This document shows positions 23,609 to 30,966 of a DNA stretch of 32,529 bases, one piece after another (the stretch's first letter is position 1; the number at the start of each line of letters is the position of its first letter). Source of the DNA: JASJHI01 sp965371355. Lineage in GTDB: Bacteria > Actinomycetota > Acidimicrobiia > Acidimicrobiales > Ilumatobacteraceae. The notes under the pieces were generated by a model. It was not told where the DNA came from. It saw only the letters and a program-made list of their open reading frames with translations, and searched no databases. Made by a program: the position numbers and the translations under genes. The stretch is from the NCBI GenBank assembly GCA_965371355.1, contig CBDUYD010000012.1, positions 1 to 32,529 on the forward strand, read 5' to 3'.

Positions 23609-23673
23609 TCGCCGCCCGCCGGCGACGACACCCTCCACTCCCACTCCTCCACGACCCCCCGAGATCCCCCCAC

Positions 23674-24579
23674 ATGTTCGAACAGATCCGCTCGAACAAG
23701 CGGCGCAGCGCACTGCTGATCGCTTCGTTCGTCATCATCATCGCCCTCGTCGGCGCGCTCTTCGGCTACCTCATCGGCAACGGGCCGATCTTCACGATCA
23801 TCGCCCTCGTCATCGCCGGTGCCATCGCCTTCGGCTCGTACTGGAAGGCCGACAAGATCGCATTGGCTGTCAGCCGCGCCCGCCCGGCGCCACCCGAAGA
23901 GTACGCCCGGCTCCACAACCTCGTCGAGGGACTGTGCATCGCCGGGGGCCTCCCCAAGCCGGGTGTCTACATCATCGACGATCCGGCGCCGAACGCGTTC
24001 GCCACCGGCCGGAACCCGAACAACGCCGCGATCGCGGTCACCACCGGCCTACTCGACAAGATGAACCGGGTCGAACTCGAGGGTGTCGTCGCCCACGAGC
24101 TGAGCCACATCCGGAACTACGACATCCTCGTCAGCACGCTCGCGGTCACGATGGTCGGAGCCGTGGCGCTGATGACCGACATGGCGATCCGCACGATGTG
24201 GTGGAACGGTGGCCGCGTGTCACGTTCCGGCGACCACAACGGCCACGGAAACCCCCTCGCGATCGTCGGTTTCGCTTTGTTGATCCTCGCCCCGATCGCG
24301 GCACGGGCCATGCAGGCAACCGTCTCTCGAAGCCGCGAGACCCTCGCCGACCTCAGCGCCTGTCAGCTCACCCGGTACCCGCCCGGCCTGATCTCGGCGC
24401 TCGAGAAGTTGCAGGAGGACACCACGGTGACCCACAGCGCCTCCACGGCCACCGCACACATGTGGATCGAGCAGCCGATGAGCGGCGTCGGCGACAAGGG
24501 AAAGCTCGCCGGGATCCACAAGATGTTCAACACCCACCCACCGCTCGACGAGCGGATTTCACTCCTGAGAGAACTCTGA
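23674..24579 (+). CDS. htpX: HtpX-like M48 membrane zinc metalloprotease
   Basis: A 301-residue protease for damaged membrane proteins. It has two N-terminal membrane helices (about 13-34, 38-55) and two more around 153-170 and 196-212. Zinc ligands are H141 and H145 in HELSH and E222 in SRSRETLADLSA. NAFATGRNPNNAAIAVTTGLL and the C-terminal FNTHPPLDERI are family hallmarks. It lies 65 nt after lemA and overlaps the DUF3048 gene as TGATG. Its leader is strikingly C-rich, without a Shine-Dalgarno site. Confidence 0.95.
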   Translation: MFEQIRSNKRRSALLIASFVIIIALVGALFGYLIGNGPIFTIIALVIAGAIAFGSYWKADKIALAVSRARPAPPEEYARLHNLVEGLCIAGGLPKPGVYIIDDPAPNAFATGRNPNNAAIAVTTGLLDKMNRVELEGVVAHELSHIRNYDILVSTLAVTMVGAVALMTDMAIRTMWWNGGRVSRSGDHNGHGNPLAIVGFALLILAPIAARAMQATVSRSRETLADLSACQLTRYPPGLISALEKLQEDTTVTHSASTATAHMWIEQPMSGVGDKGKLAGIHKMFNTHPPLDERISLLREL

Positions 24580-25715
24580 TGAACGTCCCTCGCGTCATGG
24601 CGTCCGCAGCCGCCGCAGCTCTCCTCTTCGCAGCCTGCGGTGGGGGAGGGGACGACACCTCCGACTCGACTCCGGCAACCGACACACCGCCGGCCACCGA
24701 GGCCGAGGAAACGACGACGTCGGCCGATGAGACGACCACTTCTGCCTCGTCGTCGTCGTCGACCTCATCGACGACCACGACCGTTCCCGTCGTGGTCCGC
24801 CAGCCGCTGACCGGCGAGCCGCTCGCGAGCGAGGACGAGATCTTGCAGCGACCTGCCCTGGCGGTGAAGATCAACAACCACCCGGCTGCGCGTCGCAACC
24901 ACAGCGGCCTCGCCGTCGCCGACATCGTGTTCGAGGAGATCGTCGAGGGGCAGATCACCCGCTTCGCCGCGATCTTCCACAGCCAGGGTTCCAACCCGGT
25001 CGGCCCGATCCGCTCGGGGCGCACCCAGGACGTCGACATCCTGTTGTCGTTCAACGAGCCGCTGTTCGCCTGGAGTGGCGGAAACGCCGGCGTCACGCGG
25101 ATCATCGCCGACTCGCCCCTCACCGACCTCAACCCGTTCAAGGGGTTCGGGTCGGCGTACTATCGCGGCCCCGGTAGCGCGCCGCACAACTTCTACAGCT
25201 CGACCGACGTGCTCTGGGCGCTGACGCCTCCCGAGCACCCGGGCCCACCGCCCCAGCAGTACCGGTATCTCCCCGAAGGCGAGATGTTCGAGGGCACTCC
25301 GACCGCCGGCTTCGATCTCCGGATGGGATCCATCGCCATCCAATGGCACTGGAACCCCGACTTCGGTGTGTTCGGACGCGTGCAGGGCGGGCAGAGCCAC
25401 GTCGATGCGGTCCACGGGCAGATCACGGCGACCAACCTCATCGTGATGGGCGTCGACTACCAACCGAGTTCCGTCGATGCACGCAGTCCCGAGGCCCAGA
25501 CGACCGGCGAGGGTCCGGTCGCCGTCTTCAGCAACGGTCAGGTGATCGAGGGCCGCTGGAAGCGTGAGTTCTCACTGTTCTCCCTCGAGTTCTTCGACGA
25601 CGAGGGCGCGCCGATCGAACTGACGCCCGGCAACACCTGGATCGAACTGGCCGAAGCCGTCCCGACACTCGATCCGGCCAACCCCGGCCTCCCGATCGAG
25701 ATCTGGCCCGCCTGA
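24579..25715 (+). CDS. DUF3048 (YerB-like) domain lipoprotein
   Basis: A 378-residue secreted protein. The signal peptide ends in ALLFAAC-GGG, so Cys20 is the probable lipidation site; Phe at -3 is a little unusual. A Thr/Ser/Glu linker (about 25-70), partly encoded by (TCG)5 at 24748-24762, leads to the DUF3048 domain with PALAVKINNHPAARR, DIVFEEIVEGQITRF and GPIRSGRTQDVDI. The domain's role is unknown in general. Its start overlaps the htpX stop (TGATG), so it is coupled to the membrane protease. LspA (877) should process it. Confidence 0.9.
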   Translation: MNVPRVMASAAAAALLFAACGGGGDDTSDSTPATDTPPATEAEETTTSADETTTSASSSSSTSSTTTTVPVVVRQPLTGEPLASEDEILQRPALAVKINNHPAARRNHSGLAVADIVFEEIVEGQITRFAAIFHSQGSNPVGPIRSGRTQDVDILLSFNEPLFAWSGGNAGVTRIIADSPLTDLNPFKGFGSAYYRGPGSAPHNFYSSTDVLWALTPPEHPGPPPQQYRYLPEGEMFEGTPTAGFDLRMGSIAIQWHWNPDFGVFGRVQGGQSHVDAVHGQITATNLIVMGVDYQPSSVDARSPEAQTTGEGPVAVFSNGQVIEGRWKREFSLFSLEFFDDEGAPIELTPGNTWIELAEAVPTLDPANPGLPIEIWPA

Positions 25716-25759
25716 CCCGCGCCCGCGCGCGCCGGATTCCCCGTTCTGAGTACGGATCT

Positions 25760-25790
25760 TCCCGCTCAGCGGGATCCCAGCGGCATTTTT
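25760..25790 (+). terminator. candidate intrinsic terminator after the DUF3048 gene
   Basis: TCCCGC-TCA-GCGGGA (25760-25774) makes a perfect 6-bp stem. An alternative CCGCT/AGCGG pairing (25762-25783) is followed two bases later by T5 at 25786-25790. The T-tract fits the second fold. This is the most terminator-like element seen in the intergenic gaps I examined. Confidence 0.45.
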
Positions 25791-25839
25791 CGGGTGGTTC
25801 GGGGGTGGTTCGGTGGTGGTTCCGGGGGTGGTATCGGCG
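25791..25839 (+). repeat. G-rich degenerate repeat of GGTGGTTC units
   Basis: A run of imperfect repeats (GGGTGGTTC, GGGGGTGGTTC, GGTGGTGGTTCC, GGGGGTGGT) lies between the terminator and the pdxS promoter. Multiple G-tracts could form a G-quadruplex on the plus strand. A 14-bp piece, TCGGTGGTGGTTCC (25810-25823), recurs at 32495-32508. Confidence 0.6.
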
Positions 25840-25878
25840 GTACCTGAATCCGACGGGCCTCAATCGGTGAGTTGAACG

Positions 25879-25884
25879 TACGAT
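25879..25884 (+). promoter_or_regulatory. -10 box of leaderless pdxS
   Basis: TACGAT ends 6 nt before the pdxS ATG. A GGAGG lies only one base from the ATG, too close to serve as a normal Shine-Dalgarno site. Confidence 0.5.
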
Positions 25885-25890
25885 GGAGGC

Positions 25891-26778
25891 ATGAGCGAAC
25901 GTCGTGACACCGGCACGTTCCCGGTCAAGCGTGGACTGGCCGAGATGATGAAGGGCGGCGTCATCATGGACGTCGTCACACCAGAGCAGGCCACGGTCGC
26001 GGAGGATGCCGGGGCGGTCGCCGTGATGGCCCTCGAACGGGTGCCCGCCGACATCCGCCGCGATGGCGGCGTCGCACGGATGAGCGATCCCGAGATGATC
26101 GAGGGGATCAAGGCCGCCGTGTCGATCCCCGTGATGGCCAAGGTGCGGATCGGGCATTTCGTCGAAGCACAGATCATCCAGGCGCTCGGCGTCGACTTCA
26201 TCGACGAGTCCGAGGTACTCACCCCCGCGGATGAGGCGCACCACATCGACAAGTTCGCCTTCGACGTGCCCTTCGTCTGCGGTGCGACCAACCTCGGCGA
26301 GGCGCTCCGTCGAATCTCCGAGGGTGCCGCAATGATCCGTTCGAAGGGCGAGGCGGGCACCGGCAACGTCGTCGAGGCGGTCCGCCACCTCCGTTCGATC
26401 ACCGGCGACATCAGGCGCATCACCCAGGCCGACCCCGCCGAGTTGTTCGACTGGGCCAAGCAGCTGAGCGCGCCGCTCCCGCTCGTGCAGGAGATCGCCG
26501 AGACCGGCACGCTCCCCGTCCCGCTGTTCTGCGCGGGTGGCCTGGCGACCCCCGCCGACGCCGCACTCGCGATGCAACTGGGCGCCGAGGCGGTCTTCGT
26601 GGGTTCGGGCATCTTCAAGTCGGCCGACCCGCTGCCGCGGGCGAAGGCGATCGTCGAGGCCACCACCCACTTCGCCGACGCCGACATCCTGGCCAAGGTG
26701 AGCCGCGGCCTGGGCGCCCCGATGATCGGCATCGAAATGGACGAGATCAACCAGCGGTATGCCGATCGGGGCTGGTGA
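25891..26778 (+). CDS. pdxS: pyridoxal 5'-phosphate synthase lyase subunit PdxS
   Basis: A 295-residue (beta/alpha)8 synthase subunit that makes PLP from ribose 5-phosphate, glyceraldehyde 3-phosphate and ammonia supplied by PdxT. Key residues are D27 in IMDVVT, K84 in VMAKVRIGH (Schiff base) and K152 in RSKGEAGTG. GGLATPADAALAMQLGAEAVFVGSGIF is the phosphate-binding signature. Full length. pdxT begins inside its 3' end. Confidence 0.97.
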   Translation: MSERRDTGTFPVKRGLAEMMKGGVIMDVVTPEQATVAEDAGAVAVMALERVPADIRRDGGVARMSDPEMIEGIKAAVSIPVMAKVRIGHFVEAQIIQALGVDFIDESEVLTPADEAHHIDKFAFDVPFVCGATNLGEALRRISEGAAMIRSKGEAGTGNVVEAVRHLRSITGDIRRITQADPAELFDWAKQLSAPLPLVQEIAETGTLPVPLFCAGGLATPADAALAMQLGAEAVFVGSGIFKSADPLPRAKAIVEATTHFADADILAKVSRGLGAPMIGIEMDEINQRYADRGW

Positions 26779-27430
26779 ACACCGCGCATCGACCGGCTCC
26801 GCCGACGACGCAGTATCCCTCCAGGGGCCGACCGACGCGCTCGACACGGCGCCGGTCGTCGGCGTACTCGCCCTGCAGGGTGCGTTCGAGCTGCATCGTC
26901 GACGACTGATCTCGCTCGGTGCGGACGCTCCGCTCGTACGCCGTCCCGTCGATCTCGACGGCCTCGACGGGCTCGTGCTGCCGGGTGGCGAGAGCACGAC
27001 GATGTCGCACCTGCTGACCACGAGCGGGATGTTCGACGTCCTCGACGATCGCCTCGCCGGCGGTCTTCCGGTGTTCGGCACGTGCGCCGGGATGATCCTG
27101 TGCGCCATCGACGTGCTCGACGGACGCGACGACCAGCGCGGCTTCGACCTGATCGACATCTCCGTGCGGCGCAACGGGTACGGGCGCCAGCTCGAGAGCT
27201 TCGAGGCCGATCTCGACGTCACCGAACTCGATAGTCCCTTCCACGCCGTCTTCATCAGGGCGCCGCTCGTCGAACGCGTCGGATCCGACGTCGAGGTCAT
27301 GGCCGCACACGACGGTGTGCCTGTTCTCGTCCGTACGCAAACCTGTACGGTGGCTGCGTTCCATCCCGAGCTCACCGACGATGCTCGGCTGCACGAGATC
27401 TTCATCAGATCGCTGGTGCCACACCGGTGA
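26759..27430 (+). CDS. pdxT: pyridoxal 5'-phosphate synthase glutaminase subunit PdxT
   Basis: A 223-residue class I glutaminase that supplies ammonia to PdxS. The triad is C109 in GTCAGM, with H202 and E204 in FHPELT; GGEST at 77-81 forms the oxyanion region. The usual PdxT starts just before VVGVLALQGAF, but here that motif lies at residue 33 and there is no in-frame start between. The ATG at 26759 therefore overlaps pdxS by 20 nt and gives a real 30-residue N-terminal extension. Confidence 0.95.
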   Translation: MPIGAGEHRASTGSADDAVSLQGPTDALDTAPVVGVLALQGAFELHRRRLISLGADAPLVRRPVDLDGLDGLVLPGGESTTMSHLLTTSGMFDVLDDRLAGGLPVFGTCAGMILCAIDVLDGRDDQRGFDLIDISVRRNGYGRQLESFEADLDVTELDSPFHAVFIRAPLVERVGSDVEVMAAHDGVPVLVRTQTCTVAAFHPELTDDARLHEIFIRSLVPHR

Positions 27431-27471
27431 TCGTCACGCACCAGACCATCAGCTGACCGGGAGAGTCCCAC

Positions 27472-28218
27472 ATGTCCGGGCATTCCAAATGGGCGACCAT
27501 CAAGCACAAGAAGGGCGCTGCCGACAAGGCGCGCGGAAAGCTCTTCGCCAAACTCGCCCGTCAGATCGAGGTCAACGCGAAGAACGGCGGCGACATCGAG
27601 ACCAACCCCACGCTGCGCACCGCCGTGCAGAAGGCGAAGGCCGCGCGGATGACCAACGAGGCGATCGACCGGGCGATCAAGCGGGGGACCGGCGAGTCCG
27701 ATGGCGGCACCTACGAGAGCATCATGTACGAGGGCTACGCACCCGGCGGAGTCGCCCTCCTCATCGACGTTCTCACCGACAACCGCAACCGAACGGGAGC
27801 CGAGATCCGCGGTGTCTTCACCAAGCTCGGTGGTTCGATGGCCGAACCGGGCGCGGTCAGCTGGCAGTTCGGGCGACGGGGCGTGATCATCACCGGTGAG
27901 GGGATCGACGAGGACGACCTGATGATGGCGGCGCTCGAGGCCGGCGCCGACGACATCGTCACCGAGGGATCGGGATTCAAGATCCTCACGGAACCCTCCG
28001 ACGTGTACGACGTGAAGGCGGCGCTCGACGCGACGGGAATCGAGGTGATCTCCGCCGACGCACCGCTGCTGTCGGAGAACCTCGTCCCGATCACCGAATC
28101 GAGCGAGGCCAAGGCCGTGCTACGAATCCTCGAGGCGCTCGAGGACAACGACGACGTGCAGGACGTGTTCTCCAACTTCGACATCAGCGACGACCTGATG
28201 GAGGAAGTCACGGCATGA
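27472..28218 (+). CDS. yebC: YebC/PmpR family protein (translation/transcription factor)
   Basis: A 248-residue YebC/TACO1-type protein beginning MSGHSKWATIKHKKGAADKARGKLF, the family hallmark, with NPTLRTAVQKAKAARMTNEAIDRAIKRG and YEGYAPGGVALLIDVLTDNRNRT. Family members have been described as regulators and as helpers of translation at difficult peptides. The ATG has GGGAGAG 6 nt upstream, so it is leadered. It overlaps the peroxiredoxin gene as ATGA. Confidence 0.95.
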   Translation: MSGHSKWATIKHKKGAADKARGKLFAKLARQIEVNAKNGGDIETNPTLRTAVQKAKAARMTNEAIDRAIKRGTGESDGGTYESIMYEGYAPGGVALLIDVLTDNRNRTGAEIRGVFTKLGGSMAEPGAVSWQFGRRGVIITGEGIDEDDLMMAALEAGADDIVTEGSGFKILTEPSDVYDVKAALDATGIEVISADAPLLSENLVPITESSEAKAVLRILEALEDNDDVQDVFSNFDISDDLMEEVTA

Positions 28219-28673
28219 GCGTCGGGGTCGGCGATCGGGCACCCGGGTTCACCCTCGCAGGAACCGGCGATCGCGCGTACTCGCTGGCCGGCTACCGCGG
28301 CAGGCCGGTCTTGGTCGTGTTCTACCCGAGCGACGACAGCCCGGTGTGCGCGAAGCAGCTCAACAGCTACAACGACGGTCTCGATCAGTTCGTCGACCTC
28401 GATGCGCAGATCCTCGCGATCTCGGCACAGGACGTCTCGAGCCACGAGAACTTCTCGGACAAGCACGACCTCGCCTTCCCGCTCCTCGCCGACGTCGACA
28501 AGGCGGTCGCCGGATCGTACGGCACTCTCGGCCCGCTCGGGTTCCCGCGGCGGAGCGTGTTCATCGTCGGCGGCGACGGCGTGATCCGCTACGCGCATCG
28601 GGCGATCGCGGGGCTCACCTATCGTCCCGTGAACGAACTGATCGGCGAGCTCCATAAGCTCGACACGACCTGA
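28215..28673 (+). CDS. bcp: peroxiredoxin, BCP/PrxQ type with a single cysteine
   Basis: A 152-residue thioredoxin-fold peroxidase that reduces hydroperoxides. The peroxidatic cysteine is C45 in PSDDSPVC (PxxxSxxC). No other Cys is present, so it lacks the resolving cysteine five residues later found in many BCP proteins; an external thiol, perhaps mycothiol or a redoxin, would be needed. The start overlaps the yebC stop (ATGA). Confidence 0.92.
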   Translation: MSVGVGDRAPGFTLAGTGDRAYSLAGYRGRPVLVVFYPSDDSPVCAKQLNSYNDGLDQFVDLDAQILAISAQDVSSHENFSDKHDLAFPLLADVDKAVAGSYGTLGPLGFPRRSVFIVGGDGVIRYAHRAIAGLTYRPVNELIGELHKLDTT

Positions 28674-28685
28674 GCGGGCGCCCGC
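28674..28685 (+). terminator. GC-rich palindrome after bcp (weak)
   Basis: GCGGGCGCCCGC is a perfect 12-bp palindrome directly after the bcp stop, upstream of the ruvC promoter. There is no T-tract, so any terminator role is speculative. Confidence 0.25.
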
Positions 28686-28728
28686 GATCGGCTTTCCGGG
28701 TATCGCACACCGGCTCGCGAACGCCCGA

Positions 28729-28734
28729 TAGCCT
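28729..28734 (+). promoter_or_regulatory. -10 box of leaderless ruvC
   Basis: TAGCCT ends 8 nt before the ruvC ATG at 28743. Confidence 0.55.
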
Positions 28735-28735
28735 A

Positions 28736-28749
28736 CGAACTCATGTTCG
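28736..28749. promoter_or_regulatory. LexA-type SOS box over the ruvC start
   Basis: CGAAC-TCAT-GTTCG matches the GAAC-N4-GTTC dyad bound by Gram-positive and actinobacterial LexA. It begins one base after the -10 box and covers the inferred transcription start and the ATG, a position suited to repression. ruvC is under LexA control in Mycobacterium tuberculosis. Confidence 0.65.
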
Positions 28750-29294
28750 CAAACTCGGTCGATGCGACGACGAGTACCCGCATCCGGGTACTCGGCATCG
28801 ATCCAGGACTCACGCGGTGCGGATACGCCGTCGTCGACGGGCGCGGTCCGGCAGCGGCAAGCGCCGTCTCGCTCGGCGTGATCCGCACACCCGCATCCGA
28901 TGCTCTCCCACAGCGGTTGGCGGCGCTGCGTCTCGAGTTCGAGTCGCTGATCAGCGAGTACCGACCCGACGTGGTCGCTGTCGAGCAGGTCTTCTTCCAG
29001 GTCAACGTGCGCACGGCGATGAGCGTCGGCCAGGCGAGCGGCCTCGCGTTGGCCGAGGCGGCCATCGCCGGCTGCGAGGTGATCCAGTACACGCCCAATC
29101 AGGTGAAGGATGCGGTCGCCGGCTGGGGCGGTGCCGACAAGCGTCAGGTGCAGAAGATGGTGCAGGTCCGCCTGAAGCTGAACAGCCTGCCCAAGCCCGC
29201 AGACGCGGCCGATGCCGCGGCTCTGGCCTTGTGCCACCTGGCGATGTCGCCGATCGGACGCCGCATGCGCGCCGTCGCCGGCGGAACGGCCTGA
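28743..29294 (+). CDS. ruvC: crossover junction endodeoxyribonuclease RuvC
   Basis: A 183-residue RNase H-fold Holliday-junction resolvase. The acidic catalytic residues are D20 (GIDPGL), E81 (VAVEQVFF), D154 and D157 (DAADAAALALCH). It has a short N-terminal extension of about 13 residues before RIRVLGIDPG; the ATG at 28743 is set by the leaderless -10 box. It heads ruvC-ruvA-ruvB. Confidence 0.96.
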   Translation: MFANSVDATTSTRIRVLGIDPGLTRCGYAVVDGRGPAAASAVSLGVIRTPASDALPQRLAALRLEFESLISEYRPDVVAVEQVFFQVNVRTAMSVGQASGLALAEAAIAGCEVIQYTPNQVKDAVAGWGGADKRQVQKMVQVRLKLNSLPKPADAADAAALALCHLAMSPIGRRMRAVAGGTA

Positions 29295-29324
29295 AGTGAG
29301 GCTCGACGTGATGATCGGATCGTC

Positions 29325-29915
29325 GTGATCGGCTCGCTGCGGGGCCAGGTCCTCGAGCGCGATCTCGAGGGCTCGGTGCTGCTCGAGGTCGGCGGCGTGG
29401 GCTACGTGGTCAATGTCTCGGCCCGTGCACTACCCGAACTCGAGCCGGGGAGCCCGGCCTTCCTCCGCATCCACCACCACATACGCGAAGACGCCCAGAC
29501 CCTGTTCGGATTCACATCGAGCGACGAGCGGGCCACGTTCCAGGTCCTCATCGCCACCCACGGTGTCGGCCCGGCGCTGGCGATGGCGATCCTCGACACG
29601 CATCCGCCTGCCGCACTCGTCGACGTCGTCGCGAATGGTGACACCGGCGCACTCACGCTCGTGCCGGGTATCGGCAAGAAGACCGCCGAGCGCCTGCTCA
29701 TCGAGTTGAAGAGCCGCCTGTCCGTGCCCGTCCTCGACGGTGCCACCACGTCGACCGGCGCGGCTTCGGTCGTCACCGATGTCCGCGAGGCGCTCACCGG
29801 TCTCGGATACGGCACCGACGAGATCCGCGACGCCCTGCGTGAGCTTCCCGCCGATGCCGACTCGGCGACGCTGCTGCGCGATGCCCTCAAGTCACTCGGA
29901 GCGCGCCATGCGTGA
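29325..29915 (+). CDS. ruvA: Holliday junction branch migration protein RuvA
   Basis: A 196-residue protein with an OB-fold (1-63), tandem helix-hairpin-helix motifs (THGVGPALAMAIL, VPGIGKKTAERLLIELK) and the C-terminal RuvB-contacting domain (REALTGLGYGTDEIRDAL). The GTG start at 29325 gives MIGSLRGQVLERD, standard for the family. A five-codon open frame just upstream (29311-29328) ends at this start. It overlaps ruvB by 8 nt. Confidence 0.96.
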   Translation: MIGSLRGQVLERDLEGSVLLEVGGVGYVVNVSARALPELEPGSPAFLRIHHHIREDAQTLFGFTSSDERATFQVLIATHGVGPALAMAILDTHPPAALVDVVANGDTGALTLVPGIGKKTAERLLIELKSRLSVPVLDGATTSTGAASVVTDVREALTGLGYGTDEIRDALRELPADADSATLLRDALKSLGARHA

Positions 29916-30939
29916 GGAGTTCCTCGACCCGGCGCCCGAGGACGATCGCGAGATCGACGCCGAGGCCGGACTCCGTCCGCGCGCGCTCGACGAGTTCGTC
30001 GGCCAGCGCGAACTCAAGGAGCACCTCACGATCGTGCTCGAGGCCGCCCGCCGGCGAAATCAGCCCGTCGACCATCTCCTGTTCGCGGGTCCGCCGGGAC
30101 TCGGCAAGACCACGTTGGCCGGGATCGTCGCCACCGAGATGGGCGTCCAGCTCCACATCACCTCCGGTCCGGCGCTCGAACGTGCCGGCGACCTGGCGGC
30201 GATCCTCACCAAGCTCGAAGACGGCGACGTGCTGTTCATCGACGAGATCCACCGCTTGTCGCGGGCTGTCGAAGAGATCCTCTACCCGGCGATGGAGGAC
30301 TTCCAGCTCGACATCGTCGTCGGCAAGGGCCCGGCCGCGTCGAGTATCCGGCTGACGATGCCACCGTTCACGCTGGTCGGGGCGACGACCCGTACCGGCA
30401 TGATCACCGGACCGTTGCGCGACCGGTTCGGCCTCGTCGCCCGCCTCGACTACTACGACGACGACGAACTCCGTGCGATCGTCGAACGCGCCGCGGGGAT
30501 CCTCGATGTCACGATCGACCGCCCCGGTGCCGAGCAGATCGCCTGCCGATCGCGGGGGACGCCCCGGATCGCGAACCGTCTGCTGCGGCGGGTGCGCGAC
30601 TTCGCCGAGGTGCGCGCCGACGGCACGATCGACAGCGATGTCGCGTCCCGCGGACTCGCCCTGTTCGGCGTCGACGATCGTGGCCTCGACAAGGTCGACC
30701 GGGCGATCCTCACCGCTCTGTGTCGCCAGTTCGGTGGTGGGCCCGTCGGGCTCTCCACGCTGGCGATCAGCGTCGCTGAGCAGCCCGAGACCGTCGAAGA
30801 TGTCTACGAGCCGTTCCTCATCACCCAGGGGATGATCATCCGCACGCCGCGCGGACGGGTCGCGATGCCCGCCGCCTACGAGCACGTCGGCCTCGAACCA
30901 CCCCGACACGGTTCTGCATCGACCCTCTTCGAGTCGTGA
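29908..30939 (+). CDS. ruvB: Holliday junction branch migration ATPase RuvB
   Basis: A 343-residue AAA+ motor that drives branch migration with RuvA. Walker A is GPPGLGKTT (61-69), Walker B LFIDEIH (109-115), sensor 1 GATTRTG, arginine finger region GPLRDRFG, sensor 2 GTPRIANRLLRR and a C-terminal winged helix. The ATG at 29908 overlaps the end of ruvA and has CGGAG 7 nt upstream. Confidence 0.97.
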   Translation: MREEFLDPAPEDDREIDAEAGLRPRALDEFVGQRELKEHLTIVLEAARRRNQPVDHLLFAGPPGLGKTTLAGIVATEMGVQLHITSGPALERAGDLAAILTKLEDGDVLFIDEIHRLSRAVEEILYPAMEDFQLDIVVGKGPAASSIRLTMPPFTLVGATTRTGMITGPLRDRFGLVARLDYYDDDELRAIVERAAGILDVTIDRPGAEQIACRSRGTPRIANRLLRRVRDFAEVRADGTIDSDVASRGLALFGVDDRGLDKVDRAILTALCRQFGGGPVGLSTLAISVAEQPETVEDVYEPFLITQGMIIRTPRGRVAMPAAYEHVGLEPPRHGSASTLFES

Positions 30940-30953
30940 CACGGCACGAGCCG

Positions 30954-30959
30954 TAGCCT
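30954..30959 (+). promoter_or_regulatory. -10 box of leaderless queA
   Basis: TAGCCT ends 7 nt before the GTG of queA at 30967. The same hexamer precedes ruvC, pgsA and the gene at 19613. Confidence 0.55.
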
Positions 30960-30966
30960 CCGGCGC

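Noticed and set aside
25528..27507. 659-codon minus-strand open frame opposite the DUF3048 gene, pdxS and pdxT
   Set aside because: It crosses an intergenic promoter region and three clear plus-strand genes; the product is repetitive Arg/Ser/Pro.
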